DNA of 64,000 nt from Tenacibaculum soleae (GTDB lineage Bacteria; Bacteroidota; Bacteroidia; Flavobacteriales; Flavobacteriaceae). Each line of letters starts with the position of its first letter. Within the stretch, counting starts at the first letter, position 1. Positions 48,476 through 57,788 of this stretch are shown here, piece by piece. A program made the position numbers and the translations under genes. Location of the stretch: positions 310,001 to 374,000 of the forward strand of contig NZ_MAKX01000002.1 of the NCBI RefSeq assembly GCF_001693415.1, written 5' to 3'. A model generated the notes under the pieces. That model had not been told where the DNA came from. It did no database searches and saw only the letters and a list, made by a program, of their open reading frames with translations.

Positions 48476-50881
48476 ATGACAAGAAGAATTAAAAAAGTAG
48501 CAATCGTCGGTTCTGGAATTATGGGAAGCGGTATTGCATGTCATTTTGCAAACATTGGCGTTGAAGTCTTATTATTAGACATCGTTCCAAGAGAACTTAA
48601 CGACAAAGAAAAAGCAAAAGGACTTACGTTAGAAGACAAAGCCGTTCGTAATCGTTTGGTTAACGACGCTTTAGCTGCTTCTTTAAAATCAAAGCCATCT
48701 CCTATTTATTCTAAAAAATTTGCCCAAAGAATTACTACGGGTAATTTAGAAGACGATATCGCAAAAGTTGCCGATGTTGATTGGATTATGGAAGTTGTTG
48801 TTGAACGATTAGATATTAAAAAAATCGTTTTTGAAAAATTAGAAAAACACCGTACTCCAGGTACCATTATTTCTTCTAACACTTCAGGAATTCCTATCAA
48901 ATTTATGAACGAAGGAAGAAGTGAAGATTTTCAAAAACATTTTGCAGTAACTCACTTTTTTAACCCTCCTCGTTATTTAAAATTATTTGAAGTAGTTCCA
49001 GGACCAGACTGTAAACAAGAAGTTACTGACTTTTTAATGGATTACGGTTCAAAATTTTTAGGAAAAACTTCAGTTTTAGCTAAAGATACTCCTGCTTTTA
49101 TTGGTAACAGGATTGGAATTTTCGGAATCCAATCTTTATTTCACCAAGTAAAAGAATTAGGTTTAACTGTTGAAGAGGTAGATAAATTAACAGGGCCGGT
49201 AATTGGTCGCCCAAAATCAGCAACTTTTAGAACTGTTGATGTTGTAGGTTTAGATACTTTAGTACATGTTGCCAACGGTATTTTCGAAAACTGTCCTAAC
49301 GACGAAGCTCACGAATTATTCAAATTACCAGGTTTCATCAACACCATGATGGAAAACAAATGGTTAGGAAGTAAAACTAAGCAAGGGTTCTACAAGAAAT
49401 CAGTAAATGCTGAAGGAAAAAAAGAAATCTTAACGTTAGATTTAGACACGATGGAATATCGTTCTAAAAAACGCGCAAAGTTTGCTACTTTAGAATTAAC
49501 TAAAACTATTGACAAACCAATTGATCGATTTAAAGTATTAGTTGGCGGAAAAGATAAAGCGGGAGAATTTTACCGTAAAAACTTCGCAGCAATGTTTGCG
49601 TATGTTCAAAATAGAATTCCAGAAATTTCTGACGAATTATATAAAATTGACGATGCCATGAAAGCTGGTTTCGGATGGGAAAATGGACCTTTCGAAATTT
49701 GGGATGCTGTAGGTGTAGAAAAAGGTATCGAACTAATGAAAGCTGAAGGAAAAGAACCAGCTGCTTGGGTTACCGAAATGGTAGCTAAAGGAGAAACTTC
49801 TTTTTATACAGTTAAAAACGGAGCAACTTACTTTTATGATGTTGCTGCTAAAGCACAAACTAAAAAACCAGGACAAGATTCATTTATCATTTTAGATAAT
49901 ATTCGTAAAACAAATGAAGTATTTAAAAACTCAGGTGTTGTTATTGAAGATTTAGGAAACGGAATCTTAAACTGTGAATTCCAATCTAAAATGAACACTA
50001 TTGGTGGCGATGTTTTAGCTGGATTAAACAAAGCTGTAGATTTAGCTGAAAAAGATTTTCAAGGATTAGTTGTTGGTAACCAAGGTGCAAATTTCTCGGT
50101 TGGAGCAAATATTGGAATGATTTTCATGATGGCTGTAGAGCAAGAATATGACGAATTAAACATGGCTATCAAGTATTTTCAAGATACAATGATGCGTATG
50201 CGTTATTCTTCAATCCCTACAATATCAGCTCCGCATGGTATGGCTTTAGGTGGTGGATGTGAACTATCATTACATGCTGACAAAGTGGTTGCCGCTGCTG
50301 AAACCTATATGGGATTAGTAGAATTTGGAGTTGGTGTTATCCCAGGTGGTGGTGGTTCAAAAGAAATGGCATTACGTGCATCAGACACTTTCCGTACAGG
50401 AGATGTTCAGTTAAATGTATTGCAAGAGTATTTCTTAACCATTGGTATGGCTAAAGTTAGTACTTCTGCTTATGAAGCTTATGACTTAGGTTTATTACAA
50501 AAAGGGAAAGATGTTGTTGTTGTAAACAGAGATCGTCAAATTGCAGAAGCTAAAAAACATGCGGTTTTAATGGCTGAAGCAGGATACACACAACCCACTT
50601 CTCGTAAAGATGTGTTAGTACTAGGTAAACAAGCATTGGGTGCATTTATGGTAGCTACCGACTCTATGCAAGCAAGTAAATTTATTTCTGAACACGATCA
50701 GAAAATAGCAAATAAATTAGCCTACGTAATGGCTGGTGGAGATTTATCAGAACCAACAAAAGTTTCTGAACAGTATTTATTAAACTTAGAACGCGAAGCT
50801 TTTTTAAGTTTATGTACAGAGCGCAAAACATTAGAGCGTATTCAACACATGTTAAAAACTGGTAAACCATTAAGAAACTAA
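48476..50881 (+). CDS. fadN: 3-hydroxyacyl-CoA dehydrogenase / enoyl-CoA hydratase (FadN type)
   Basis: Bifunctional beta-oxidation enzyme catalysing hydration of enoyl-CoA and NAD-dependent oxidation of 3-hydroxyacyl-CoA. The 801 residues start with the dehydrogenase Rossmann motif VGSGIMGSGIACHFANIG. Dehydrogenase C-terminal parts follow (GPVIGRPKSATFRTVDVVGLD). The crotonase-like domain is at the C-terminus (about 500-680; APHGMALGGGCELSLHAD, GVGVIPGGGGSKE). This order is opposite to E. coli FadB and the same as in Bacillus FadN. Followed 3 nt later by fadA. Confidence 0.93.
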   Translation: MTRRIKKVAIVGSGIMGSGIACHFANIGVEVLLLDIVPRELNDKEKAKGLTLEDKAVRNRLVNDALAASLKSKPSPIYSKKFAQRITTGNLEDDIAKVADVDWIMEVVVERLDIKKIVFEKLEKHRTPGTIISSNTSGIPIKFMNEGRSEDFQKHFAVTHFFNPPRYLKLFEVVPGPDCKQEVTDFLMDYGSKFLGKTSVLAKDTPAFIGNRIGIFGIQSLFHQVKELGLTVEEVDKLTGPVIGRPKSATFRTVDVVGLDTLVHVANGIFENCPNDEAHELFKLPGFINTMMENKWLGSKTKQGFYKKSVNAEGKKEILTLDLDTMEYRSKKRAKFATLELTKTIDKPIDRFKVLVGGKDKAGEFYRKNFAAMFAYVQNRIPEISDELYKIDDAMKAGFGWENGPFEIWDAVGVEKGIELMKAEGKEPAAWVTEMVAKGETSFYTVKNGATYFYDVAAKAQTKKPGQDSFIILDNIRKTNEVFKNSGVVIEDLGNGILNCEFQSKMNTIGGDVLAGLNKAVDLAEKDFQGLVVGNQGANFSVGANIGMIFMMAVEQEYDELNMAIKYFQDTMMRMRYSSIPTISAPHGMALGGGCELSLHADKVVAAAETYMGLVEFGVGVIPGGGGSKEMALRASDTFRTGDVQLNVLQEYFLTIGMAKVSTSAYEAYDLGLLQKGKDVVVVNRDRQIAEAKKHAVLMAEAGYTQPTSRKDVLVLGKQALGAFMVATDSMQASKFISEHDQKIANKLAYVMAGGDLSEPTKVSEQYLLNLEREAFLSLCTERKTLERIQHMLKTGKPLRN

Positions 50882-50884
50882 AAG

Positions 50885-52075
50885 ATGAAAACAGCATATA
50901 TAGTAAAAGGATATAGAACTGCCGTAGCAAAGTCTAAAAAAGGTGCGTTCAGATTTAAAAGAGCTGACGAGTTAGCTGCTGAAACTATTTCATACATGAT
51001 GGAGCAGTTGCCTGAGTTCGATAAAAAAAGAATTGATGATGTAATTGTTGGTAATGCAATGCCTGAAGGTTCTCAAGGATTAAATATGGCACGTTTAATC
51101 TCTTTAATGGGATTAAAAATTGAAGATGTTCCTGGTGTAACTGTAAATCGTTTTTGTTCTTCAGGAATAGAAACGCTTAGTATGGCTGTTGCAAAAATTC
51201 AATCAGGAATGGCTGAATGTATTATTGCAGGTGGAGCTGAAAGTATGAGTTCTGTACCAATGACAGGTTTTAAACCAGAATTAAACTATGATACGGTTGC
51301 TGCAGGTCATGCAGATTATTACTGGGGAATGGGAAACACTGCTGAAGAAGTAGCTAACAAGTACAATATTTCTCGTAAAGACCAAGATGAGTTTGCTTTA
51401 CAATCTCACCTGAAGGCTTTAAAAGCACAGGAAGAAAACCGTTTTCAAGATCAAATTGTACCAATTAAAGTTGAAGAAACTTATGTTGATGCAAAAGGTA
51501 AACGTGCTACAAGAGAATATACAGTAACTAAAGATGAAGGACCTCGTAAGGGATCAAACATTGCTGGTTTAGAACGTTTACGTCCTGTATTTGCTACAGG
51601 CGGGAGTGTTACTGCTGGTAACTCTTCTCAAACAAGTGATGGTGCTGCATTTTTAATGGTTATGAGTGAAGATATGGTTAAGGAATTAAACATAAAACCA
51701 ATTGCTCGTATGGTAAGTTATGCTGCTGCTGGTGTTCCTCCAAGAATTATGGGAATAGGACCTGTAGCTGCAATTCCAAAAGCATTAAAACAAGCAGGAT
51801 TAAAACAAGAAGATATTAGCTTAATTGAGTTGAACGAAGCTTTTGCTTCTCAATCATTAGCTGTAATTCGCGAATTAGGATTAGATGCAGATATCATTAA
51901 CGTAAATGGTGGAGCAATTGCATTAGGACATCCACTAGGTTGTACTGGTGCTAAATTATCAGTTCAATTATTTGATGAAATGCGCAAACGTAATATGCAA
52001 GGGAAATATGGAATGGTAACGATGTGTGTAGGTACTGGTCAAGGTGCTGCTGGTATTTTCGAATTCTTAAACTAA
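50885..52075 (+). CDS. fadA: Acetyl-CoA C-acyltransferase (3-ketoacyl-CoA thiolase)
   Basis: Thiolytic cleavage of 3-ketoacyl-CoA to acetyl-CoA and a shortened acyl-CoA. The 396 residues show the acylated cysteine in [14 protein letters not shown] (about residue 93), the [11 protein letters not shown] motif, [15 protein letters not shown] and the C-terminal [13 protein letters not shown] with the second catalytic Cys. Lies between fadN and fadE and completes the cycle. Confidence 0.96.
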   Translation: MKTAYIVKGYRTAVAKSKKGAFRFKRADELAAETISYMMEQLPEFDKKRIDDVIVGNAMPEGSQGLNMARLISLMGLKIEDVPGVTVNRFCSSGIETLSMAVAKIQSGMAECIIAGGAESMSSVPMTGFKPELNYDTVAAGHADYYWGMGNTAEEVANKYNISRKDQDEFALQSHLKALKAQEENRFQDQIVPIKVEETYVDAKGKRATREYTVTKDEGPRKGSNIAGLERLRPVFATGGSVTAGNSSQTSDGAAFLMVMSEDMVKELNIKPIARMVSYAAAGVPPRIMGIGPVAAIPKALKQAGLKQEDISLIELNEAFASQSLAVIRELGLDADIINVNGGAIALGHPLGCTGAKLSVQLFDEMRKRNMQGKYGMVTMCVGTGQGAAGIFEFLN

Positions 52076-52093
52076 CAAAAAAACAAAACAAAA

Positions 52094-53890
52094 ATGGCAG
52101 ATTTATTAAGAGGAGGTCAATTCCTAGTTAAAGAAACAAAGTGTGAAGATATATTTACTCCTGAAGATTTTTCAGAAGAGCAAGTAATGATGAAAGAAGC
52201 GGTTAAAGAATTTAACGATCGTGAAATCATCCCTCATAAAGAACGTTTTGAAAAGAAAGATTATGCTTTAACCGAAGAAACTATGCGCAAAGCTGGTGCT
52301 TTAGGTTTCTTAGGTGTGGCAGTTCCTGAAGCTTATGGCGGATTAGGAATGGGATTTGTTTCTACCATGTTAACATGTGATTATATATCAAGCGGAACAG
52401 GTTCTTTTAGTACTGCTTTTGGTGCACATACAGGTATTGGTACGATGCCAATTACTTTATATGGTACCGAAGAACAAAAACAAAAATATGTACCTGCCTT
52501 AGCAATGGGTGAGCGTTTTGGCGCTTACTGTTTAACAGAGCCAGGTGCAGGATCGGATGCTAACTCTGGTAAAACTACTGCTGAGTTAACTGAAGACGGA
52601 AAACACTATAAAATTAACGGTCAAAAAATGTGGATTTCAAATGCAGGTTTTGCTGAAATATTTATAGTTTTTGCTCGTATTGGTGATGATAAAAATATTA
52701 CTGGTTTTATTTTAGAATATGACAAAGCGAATCCAAACGGAGTAACTTTAGGTGAAGAAGAGCACAAATTAGGTATTCGTGCGTCTTCTACACGTCAAGT
52801 ATTCTTTAGCGACACTTTAGTTCCTGTAGAAAATATGTTATCTACTCGTGGAGGCGGATTTAAAATTGCCATGAATGCATTAAATGTAGGTCGTATTAAA
52901 TTAGCTGCTGCTTGTTTAGACTCTCAAAGAAGAGTAATTACATATGCAACTCAATACGCTACTGAGCGTAAGCAATTTAAAACTCCTATTGCAGAATTTG
53001 GAGCTATTAAAATGAAATTAGCTGAAATGGCTACTAACGCTTATGTTGGTGAGTCTGCTTCTTACAGAGCTGCTAAAAACATTGAAGACAGAATTGCAAT
53101 TCGTGAACAAGAAGGAAGCACACATCAAGATGCTGAATTAAAAGGTGTTGAGGAGTATGCTATTGAATGTTCTATCTTAAAAGTTGCTGTTTCTGAAGAT
53201 GTACAATCTTGTGCTGATGAAGGGATTCAAATTTTTGGAGGAATGGGATTCTCTGAAGAAACTCCAATGGAGTCTGCTTGGAGAGATGCTCGTATTGCAC
53301 GTATTTATGAAGGTACTAACGAAATTAACAGGTTATTATCTGTAGGTATGTTAGTTAAGAAAGCAATGAAAGGTCATGTTGATTTATTAGGTCCAGCAAC
53401 TGCTGTTGGTAACGAATTATTAGGTATTCCTTCTTTTGATACACCAGATTACTCTGAGTTATTTGCTGAAGAAAAAGAAATCATCGCTAAACTTAAAAAA
53501 GTATTCTTAATGGTTGCCGGTGGTGCTATTCAAAAATATGGAACAGAATTAGAGCAACATCAACAATTATTAAATGCTGCTTCTAACATTTTAATTAAAG
53601 TTTATATGGCTGAATCTGCTATTTTAAGAACTGAAAAAAATGCTAAACGTTCAGGTGAAGCTTCACAAAAAGAGCAAATTGCAATGACCCAATTATATTT
53701 ATACAACGCAGTAGATGTTATCATTAAAAATGCCAAAGAAGGTATTGTTTCTTTTGCTGAAGGAGATGAGCAACGCATGATGTTAATGGGACTTAAGCGT
53801 TTTACAAAGTATGCAAACTACCCTAACGTAGTTGAATTACGTAATACTATTGCTGAGAAGTTAAAAGCAGAAAATAAATACTGCTTCTAA
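52094..53890 (+). CDS. fadE: Acyl-CoA dehydrogenase (FadE type, 598 residues)
   Basis: First oxidation step of beta-oxidation. The 598 residues contain an acyl-CoA dehydrogenase core (CLTEPGAGSDANSGKTTAEL, GQKMWISNAGFA, GFSEETPMESAWRDARIARIYEGTNEINR) plus a C-terminal extension of about 170 residues, as in Bacillus FadE and VLCAD-type enzymes for long chains. The glutamate of YEGTNEI is the probable catalytic base. It is the last gene of the marR-fadN-fadA-fadE operon. Confidence 0.93.
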   Translation: MADLLRGGQFLVKETKCEDIFTPEDFSEEQVMMKEAVKEFNDREIIPHKERFEKKDYALTEETMRKAGALGFLGVAVPEAYGGLGMGFVSTMLTCDYISSGTGSFSTAFGAHTGIGTMPITLYGTEEQKQKYVPALAMGERFGAYCLTEPGAGSDANSGKTTAELTEDGKHYKINGQKMWISNAGFAEIFIVFARIGDDKNITGFILEYDKANPNGVTLGEEEHKLGIRASSTRQVFFSDTLVPVENMLSTRGGGFKIAMNALNVGRIKLAAACLDSQRRVITYATQYATERKQFKTPIAEFGAIKMKLAEMATNAYVGESASYRAAKNIEDRIAIREQEGSTHQDAELKGVEEYAIECSILKVAVSEDVQSCADEGIQIFGGMGFSEETPMESAWRDARIARIYEGTNEINRLLSVGMLVKKAMKGHVDLLGPATAVGNELLGIPSFDTPDYSELFAEEKEIIAKLKKVFLMVAGGAIQKYGTELEQHQQLLNAASNILIKVYMAESAILRTEKNAKRSGEASQKEQIAMTQLYLYNAVDVIIKNAKEGIVSFAEGDEQRMMLMGLKRFTKYANYPNVVELRNTIAEKLKAENKYCF

Positions 53891-53972
53891 TAATAAATTA
53901 CAGTTTATCTATTTGTAAACTGTTAAAAAAACTTCTATAACTATATAGGTTTTAGAATTTAGTTGTTTGTTT

Positions 53973-54008
53973 AAAGATCGTCAAATTAAGTTTTGGCGGT
54001 CTTTTTTT
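53973..54008 (+). terminator. Terminator of the fad operon
   Basis: AAAGATCGTCAAA and TTTGGCGGTCTTT pair with two G-U pairs around a short loop and are followed by a T run. A weaker hairpin ACAGTTTA/TAAACTGT lies at 53900-53923. Confidence 0.75.
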
Positions 54009-54126
54009 TATTTTACCGCTGTTTCTATAAAAAAAACACATGTTAAATGCTTATTAAAACAACAGTTTAGCAATTGATAAAAAATTGAATTAGCGTATAT
54101 TGCATACCTATTATAAAGAGGTTATC

Positions 54127-55974
54127 ATGCAAGAAAATAAAGTAGTAAATTATATTGAAAATGTTTTAAAAAACATGCCTACTGGATGGTTAGACACCAC
54201 AACACATCGACTAGATATTTATAATGAAAGTTTAGCTAAAGTCGAATTTTTAGAGCAATTTGAAGCTTTATTTAACACAAACAATTCTAATACTATTAGC
54301 TTAAACGAGTTGCCAACAGCTTATGATTATATAAGGTTAGGCCACCCTTTATCATGTGTTTTAGAATGGTTTGCTGCAAAACTAAATAAACTTAACTCTG
54401 AAAATGTAATTAGTTTCGATTCTAAAACAATTCCTGTTTTAGCGGTTTTAAGAAAAAATTTATTAGAAAATAAAAACACTCGAATTTTATACACAAATAA
54501 GCTTCCAAATTCTTTTGATACTGATGTAATTAAAAATATTTATGGATATCAATTCGAATTAACAAAAATTGAAACTCTCAATGATATTTCTGATTTTGAA
54601 GGAACTACTATTTTTGTTACTGAAGAAAACAGGATTACCAATATAAACCTAAATACTAATATTGATTTTTTCATCAATACGTATAAAAATTTAGGAAGTA
54701 TTTTATTAGTAAACGGAAAACAAAACGAGGCTTATATTTCAGACATACAACATGTAAGAAGAAGAGAAACAATTGCTATGACACCTGCAAATTGTTTTAC
54801 CCTTTTAAATTCATTGATCAATGAAAAATCTTTTAAAAATGATATTGATAATAAAGTTGATGTTAATAAAAATAGTGTCTTAAAGTCAATTAAACAAATC
54901 ACTGCTACAAATACTACACCGTTAGTTGCTTCAAGTGGATTATCAATTCAGTACGCAATTTTAATGGGATTGATACATGATGCCTTAGAAAATCATAAAG
55001 GAAAAACTATTCAAATTATTGTTCCTCCAAACTGTTATGGTGGTACCAATGACCAAGCAAGACGAGTTGCTGCTTGCATTAAAAATGTAGAAATTGTTGA
55101 TTTACCTGTTGATGGTGATAATGATATGGTACAAAGTATTGACATTGTTTTAAGAAAAGCTGCAAGCATAGATGCGATACCTTATATTATTGCCGAAATA
55201 CCAACCAACCCAAGAGTAGAAGTTCCTAATTTATTAGATTTAAGAAATGTTTTAAGTAAAGAACGAAAAACTCCATCAGGAAAAATTGCTGTAGACCCTG
55301 TTTTTATTTTAGACCAAACATTTTGTCCGAATGTTCACTTTTTAGGCGAAAACGAAATTTTATCAACAGTAAGAACTATTTCATTTGCAAGTGGATCTAA
55401 ATTTCCGAGTGGAGGAAAATGTACAGCAGGTTACTGTGTAGGAAATGAAAACACCATTCCTTTAATGGAAAAAATTGCTACACATTTAAGTATTTGTGAT
55501 AATGAAGCAACCGCGCTCCAATATGAGATATTAGCAAAACAATTACCTACAATGAACCAACGAATTAGCGATGCTTATAAAAACACGCGCGAATTTGTAA
55601 ACTTTATTCAAGAAGTATTACCTGATGCTAAAATAAATTTTGTTTCAGATGAATTAGCCAATGAAGGATTTACGCCTTCTGTTTTTTCTTTAGATCTTCC
55701 TACAAAAGGAGCTACTGATGAAGAAAGAGAGAACTATAAAAGAGCTTTAAATTTAAAGTTAATCAATTTAATGATTAGTGAAATTCCGAATGAAAGTAAA
55801 TACTGTGTAAGTTATGGACAGTTAAAAGGTTGTTACTGGACCATACCTGCAACTTCAACACAAGGAACTACTAAAGAAGGTGATAAAGATTATATTGCCC
55901 GTGTAGCACTTTCACCAAAGATGGATCTTGAACGTCATAAAAAAGTGTTTTTAGATTTTGTGAAAATTATTTAA
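54127..55974 (+). CDS. PLP-dependent Cys/Met-metabolism-like enzyme with N-terminal extension
   Basis: From the ATG at 54127 (a TTG at 54100 is open in frame) the product has 615 residues. About 270-615 resemble cystathionine gamma-synthase/lyase-type PLP enzymes: AEIPTNPRVEVPNLLDL matches the family's ESPTNP region, and SFASGSKFPSGGKC contains the probable PLP lysine. The first ~260 residues are an extra domain without a clear match. The reaction is unknown. The cupin gene begins 2 nt after its stop. Confidence 0.7.
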   Translation: MQENKVVNYIENVLKNMPTGWLDTTTHRLDIYNESLAKVEFLEQFEALFNTNNSNTISLNELPTAYDYIRLGHPLSCVLEWFAAKLNKLNSENVISFDSKTIPVLAVLRKNLLENKNTRILYTNKLPNSFDTDVIKNIYGYQFELTKIETLNDISDFEGTTIFVTEENRITNINLNTNIDFFINTYKNLGSILLVNGKQNEAYISDIQHVRRRETIAMTPANCFTLLNSLINEKSFKNDIDNKVDVNKNSVLKSIKQITATNTTPLVASSGLSIQYAILMGLIHDALENHKGKTIQIIVPPNCYGGTNDQARRVAACIKNVEIVDLPVDGDNDMVQSIDIVLRKAASIDAIPYIIAEIPTNPRVEVPNLLDLRNVLSKERKTPSGKIAVDPVFILDQTFCPNVHFLGENEILSTVRTISFASGSKFPSGGKCTAGYCVGNENTIPLMEKIATHLSICDNEATALQYEILAKQLPTMNQRISDAYKNTREFVNFIQEVLPDAKINFVSDELANEGFTPSVFSLDLPTKGATDEERENYKRALNLKLINLMISEIPNESKYCVSYGQLKGCYWTIPATSTQGTTKEGDKDYIARVALSPKMDLERHKKVFLDFVKII

Positions 55975-55976
55975 TT

Positions 55977-56336
55977 ATGAATATAAATGAAGAATTTAAG
56001 ACAGTTAAAAATTATTTTTCTCCTAAAATAATATCCCAAGTTAATGATCAATATGTAAAGTTAGCTAAGATTAAAGGAGAAGATATTCCTTGGCATAATC
56101 ATGAAAATGAAGATGAGTTATTTTTTATTTCAGAAGGTTCTTTATTAATGGAGATAGAAAACAAACCGAGTTTTATGATGAGTAAAGGCGATTTATTTGT
56201 GGTTAAAAAAGGTGTAAATCACCGAGTTTCAGCAAAAAACGAATGCCATATTATGCTTATTGAAAGTAAAACTACCAAACATACGGGTACTATAAAATCA
56301 ACTATAACTAAATCATTAGAAGACCAAAATTATTAA
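55977..56336 (+). CDS. Small cupin-domain protein
   Basis: The 119 residues form one cupin: IPWHNHENEDELFFISEGSL (metal-binding H, H, E) followed by the second motif GDLFVVKKGVNHRVSA. Metal-dependent enzyme or small-molecule binder. It begins 2 nt after the PLP enzyme, so the two are translated together and likely act on related substrates (inference). Confidence 0.85.
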   Translation: MNINEEFKTVKNYFSPKIISQVNDQYVKLAKIKGEDIPWHNHENEDELFFISEGSLLMEIENKPSFMMSKGDLFVVKKGVNHRVSAKNECHIMLIESKTTKHTGTIKSTITKSLEDQNY

Positions 56337-56340
56337 CAAA

Positions 56341-56373
56341 AAAAAGAGCTTTCAAATATGAAAGCTCTTTTTT
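56341..56373. terminator. Bidirectional terminator
   Basis: AAAAAGAGCTTTCA and TGAAAGCTCTTTTT form a 14-bp stem with a 4-nt loop, with A and T runs at the edges, between the convergent cupin and trxB genes. Confidence 0.93.
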
Positions 56374-56396
56374 ATCCTTTAGTGTAATTTAGTTAC

Positions 56397-57335
56397 TTAT
56401 TCTAAAGCTCCTAAGTAACGCTCAGCATCTAAAGCGGCCATACAACCAGAACCTGCTGCTGTAACTGCCTGGCGGTACTCTTTATCTTGAATATCACCTG
56501 CTGCAAAAACTCCTGGCAAGTTTGTTTTAGATGATTTTCCTTTGGTAATTAAATAACCTACTTCATCCATATCTAAAACACCTTTAAATAAATCAGAATT
56601 TGGTTTGTGTCCTATTGCTATAAAAGCTCCTGTAACAGCTATTTCTTTTTTGTCATTGGTTTGATTATTTACAACACGAACCCCCTCAACAACATCTTTT
56701 CCTAAAACCTCATCTAATTCGGTATTATACAATACTTCAATATTTTCAGTTTTATTTACACGGTGCTGCATTGCTTTAGAAGCTCTCATATGATCTTTAC
56801 GTACTAACATTGTAACTTTATTACAAATATTAGCTAAATATGTTGCTTCTTCTGCTGCTGTATCTCCTGCTCCAACTACAATAACATCTTGTCCTTTATA
56901 AAAGAACCCATCACAAGTAGCACAAGCTGATACTCCACCACCTATTAAACGTTGCTCACTTTCTAATCCTAAATATTTAGCGGTTGCCCCTGTTGAAATG
57001 ATTATTGTTTCTGCTTCAATCTCAGTAGACTCATCAACAATAACTTTATGAATTCCACCAACCTCTGTGTTTAAATCTACTTTGGTAACCATACCAAAAC
57101 GAACATCTGTTCCAAAACGTTCCGCTTGTTTTTGTAAATCATTCATCATTGCCGTTCCATCGGTTCCATCTGGGTAACCTGGGTAATTATCTACTTCGGT
57201 AGTTGTAGTTAACTGTCCTCCCATTTGCATTCCAGTATACATAACTGGTTTCATATCTGCTCTCGCGGCATATATTGCTGCTGTATATCCTGCTGGTCCT
57301 GAACCAATAATCAAACATTTAATTTTCTCTGCCAT
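56397..57335 (-). CDS. trxB: Thioredoxin-disulfide reductase
   Basis: FAD enzyme that passes electrons from NADPH to thioredoxin. The 312 residues have the FAD-binding IIGSGPAGYTAA, the redox-active CATC (C138 and C141 in SACATCDGFFY), NADPH-binding VGAGDTAAEEA and GVFAAGDIQDKEYRQA near the C-terminus. It could supply electrons to the thioredoxin at 38.9 kb, though it is not in the same operon. Confidence 0.95.
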   Translation of the reverse strand: MAEKIKCLIIGSGPAGYTAAIYAARADMKPVMYTGMQMGGQLTTTTEVDNYPGYPDGTDGTAMMNDLQKQAERFGTDVRFGMVTKVDLNTEVGGIHKVIVDESTEIEAETIIISTGATAKYLGLESEQRLIGGGVSACATCDGFFYKGQDVIVVGAGDTAAEEATYLANICNKVTMLVRKDHMRASKAMQHRVNKTENIEVLYNTELDEVLGKDVVEGVRVVNNQTNDKKEIAVTGAFIAIGHKPNSDLFKGVLDMDEVGYLITKGKSSKTNLPGVFAAGDIQDKEYRQAVTAAGSGCMAALDAERYLGALE

Positions 57336-57357
57336 CGTTTAAGTTTTTATAGTATTA

Positions 57358-57365
57358 CAAATGTA
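57358..57365 (-). promoter_or_regulatory. Candidate -7 box of trxB
   Basis: TACATTTG on the minus strand matches TAnnTTTG, 22 nt upstream of the trxB ATG. No -33 TTTG at normal spacing. Confidence 0.45.
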
Positions 57366-57510
57366 ATTTTTTTTTATTGCTAATGTATTTTTTTGATATA
57401 TATTTTGATTATTAGACGATAAACTAAAATTATCTTACGTTTTAAAAATTTCTTTTATTTTTTGTTTCAGATATGTTTATTTTTTATACATTTGCACACC
57501 GATAATTATT

Positions 57511-57585
57511 CGGGGTGTAGCGTAGCCCGGTCATCGCGCCTCGTTTGGGACGAGGAGGTCGCAGGTTCGAATCCTGCCACCCCGA
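57511..57585 (+). tRNA. tRNA-Pro (TGG)
   Basis: A 75-nt cloverleaf with acceptor arm CGGGGTG/CACCCCG. The anticodon stem CCTCG/CGAGG encloses TTTGGGA, so the anticodon is TGG, and GGTTCGAATCC forms the T-arm. An integrase gene begins 203 nt downstream in the same direction, so the 3' end of this gene is the likely attachment site of an island. Confidence 0.96.
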
Positions 57586-57609
57586 CAAAATTAATAATCA
57601 ATTAACATC

Positions 57610-57643
57610 AAAACCTTGGTAATCGTAAGATTATCGAGGTTTT
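57610..57643 (+). terminator. Hairpin after tRNA-Pro
   Basis: AAAACCTTGGTAATC and GATTATCGAGGTTTT pair with wobble positions around GTAA and end in TTTTATGATTTTT. It probably terminates tRNA-Pro. Confidence 0.6.
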
Positions 57644-57696
57644 ATGATTTTTAAGCAATCATAAGATTTGATATTATTTGATTAAAAAAGTGACCT

Positions 57697-57737
57697 ATTC
57701 GGTTACCATTTTATAATAGGTATATAGGTAACCGAAT
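57697..57737. promoter_or_regulatory. Inverted repeat upstream of the integrase gene
   Basis: ATTCGGTTACC (57697-57707) and its exact complement GGTAACCGAAT (57727-57737) are separated by 19 bp that hold AATAGGTATATAGG. It lies between the tRNA and the integrase start. It could bind the recombinase, an excisionase or a repressor. Confidence 0.5.
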
Positions 57738-57788
57738 TATTGATTTGACTTTCGTCAGTAAACAAATGTTTAACTAAAGACGAAAGAT

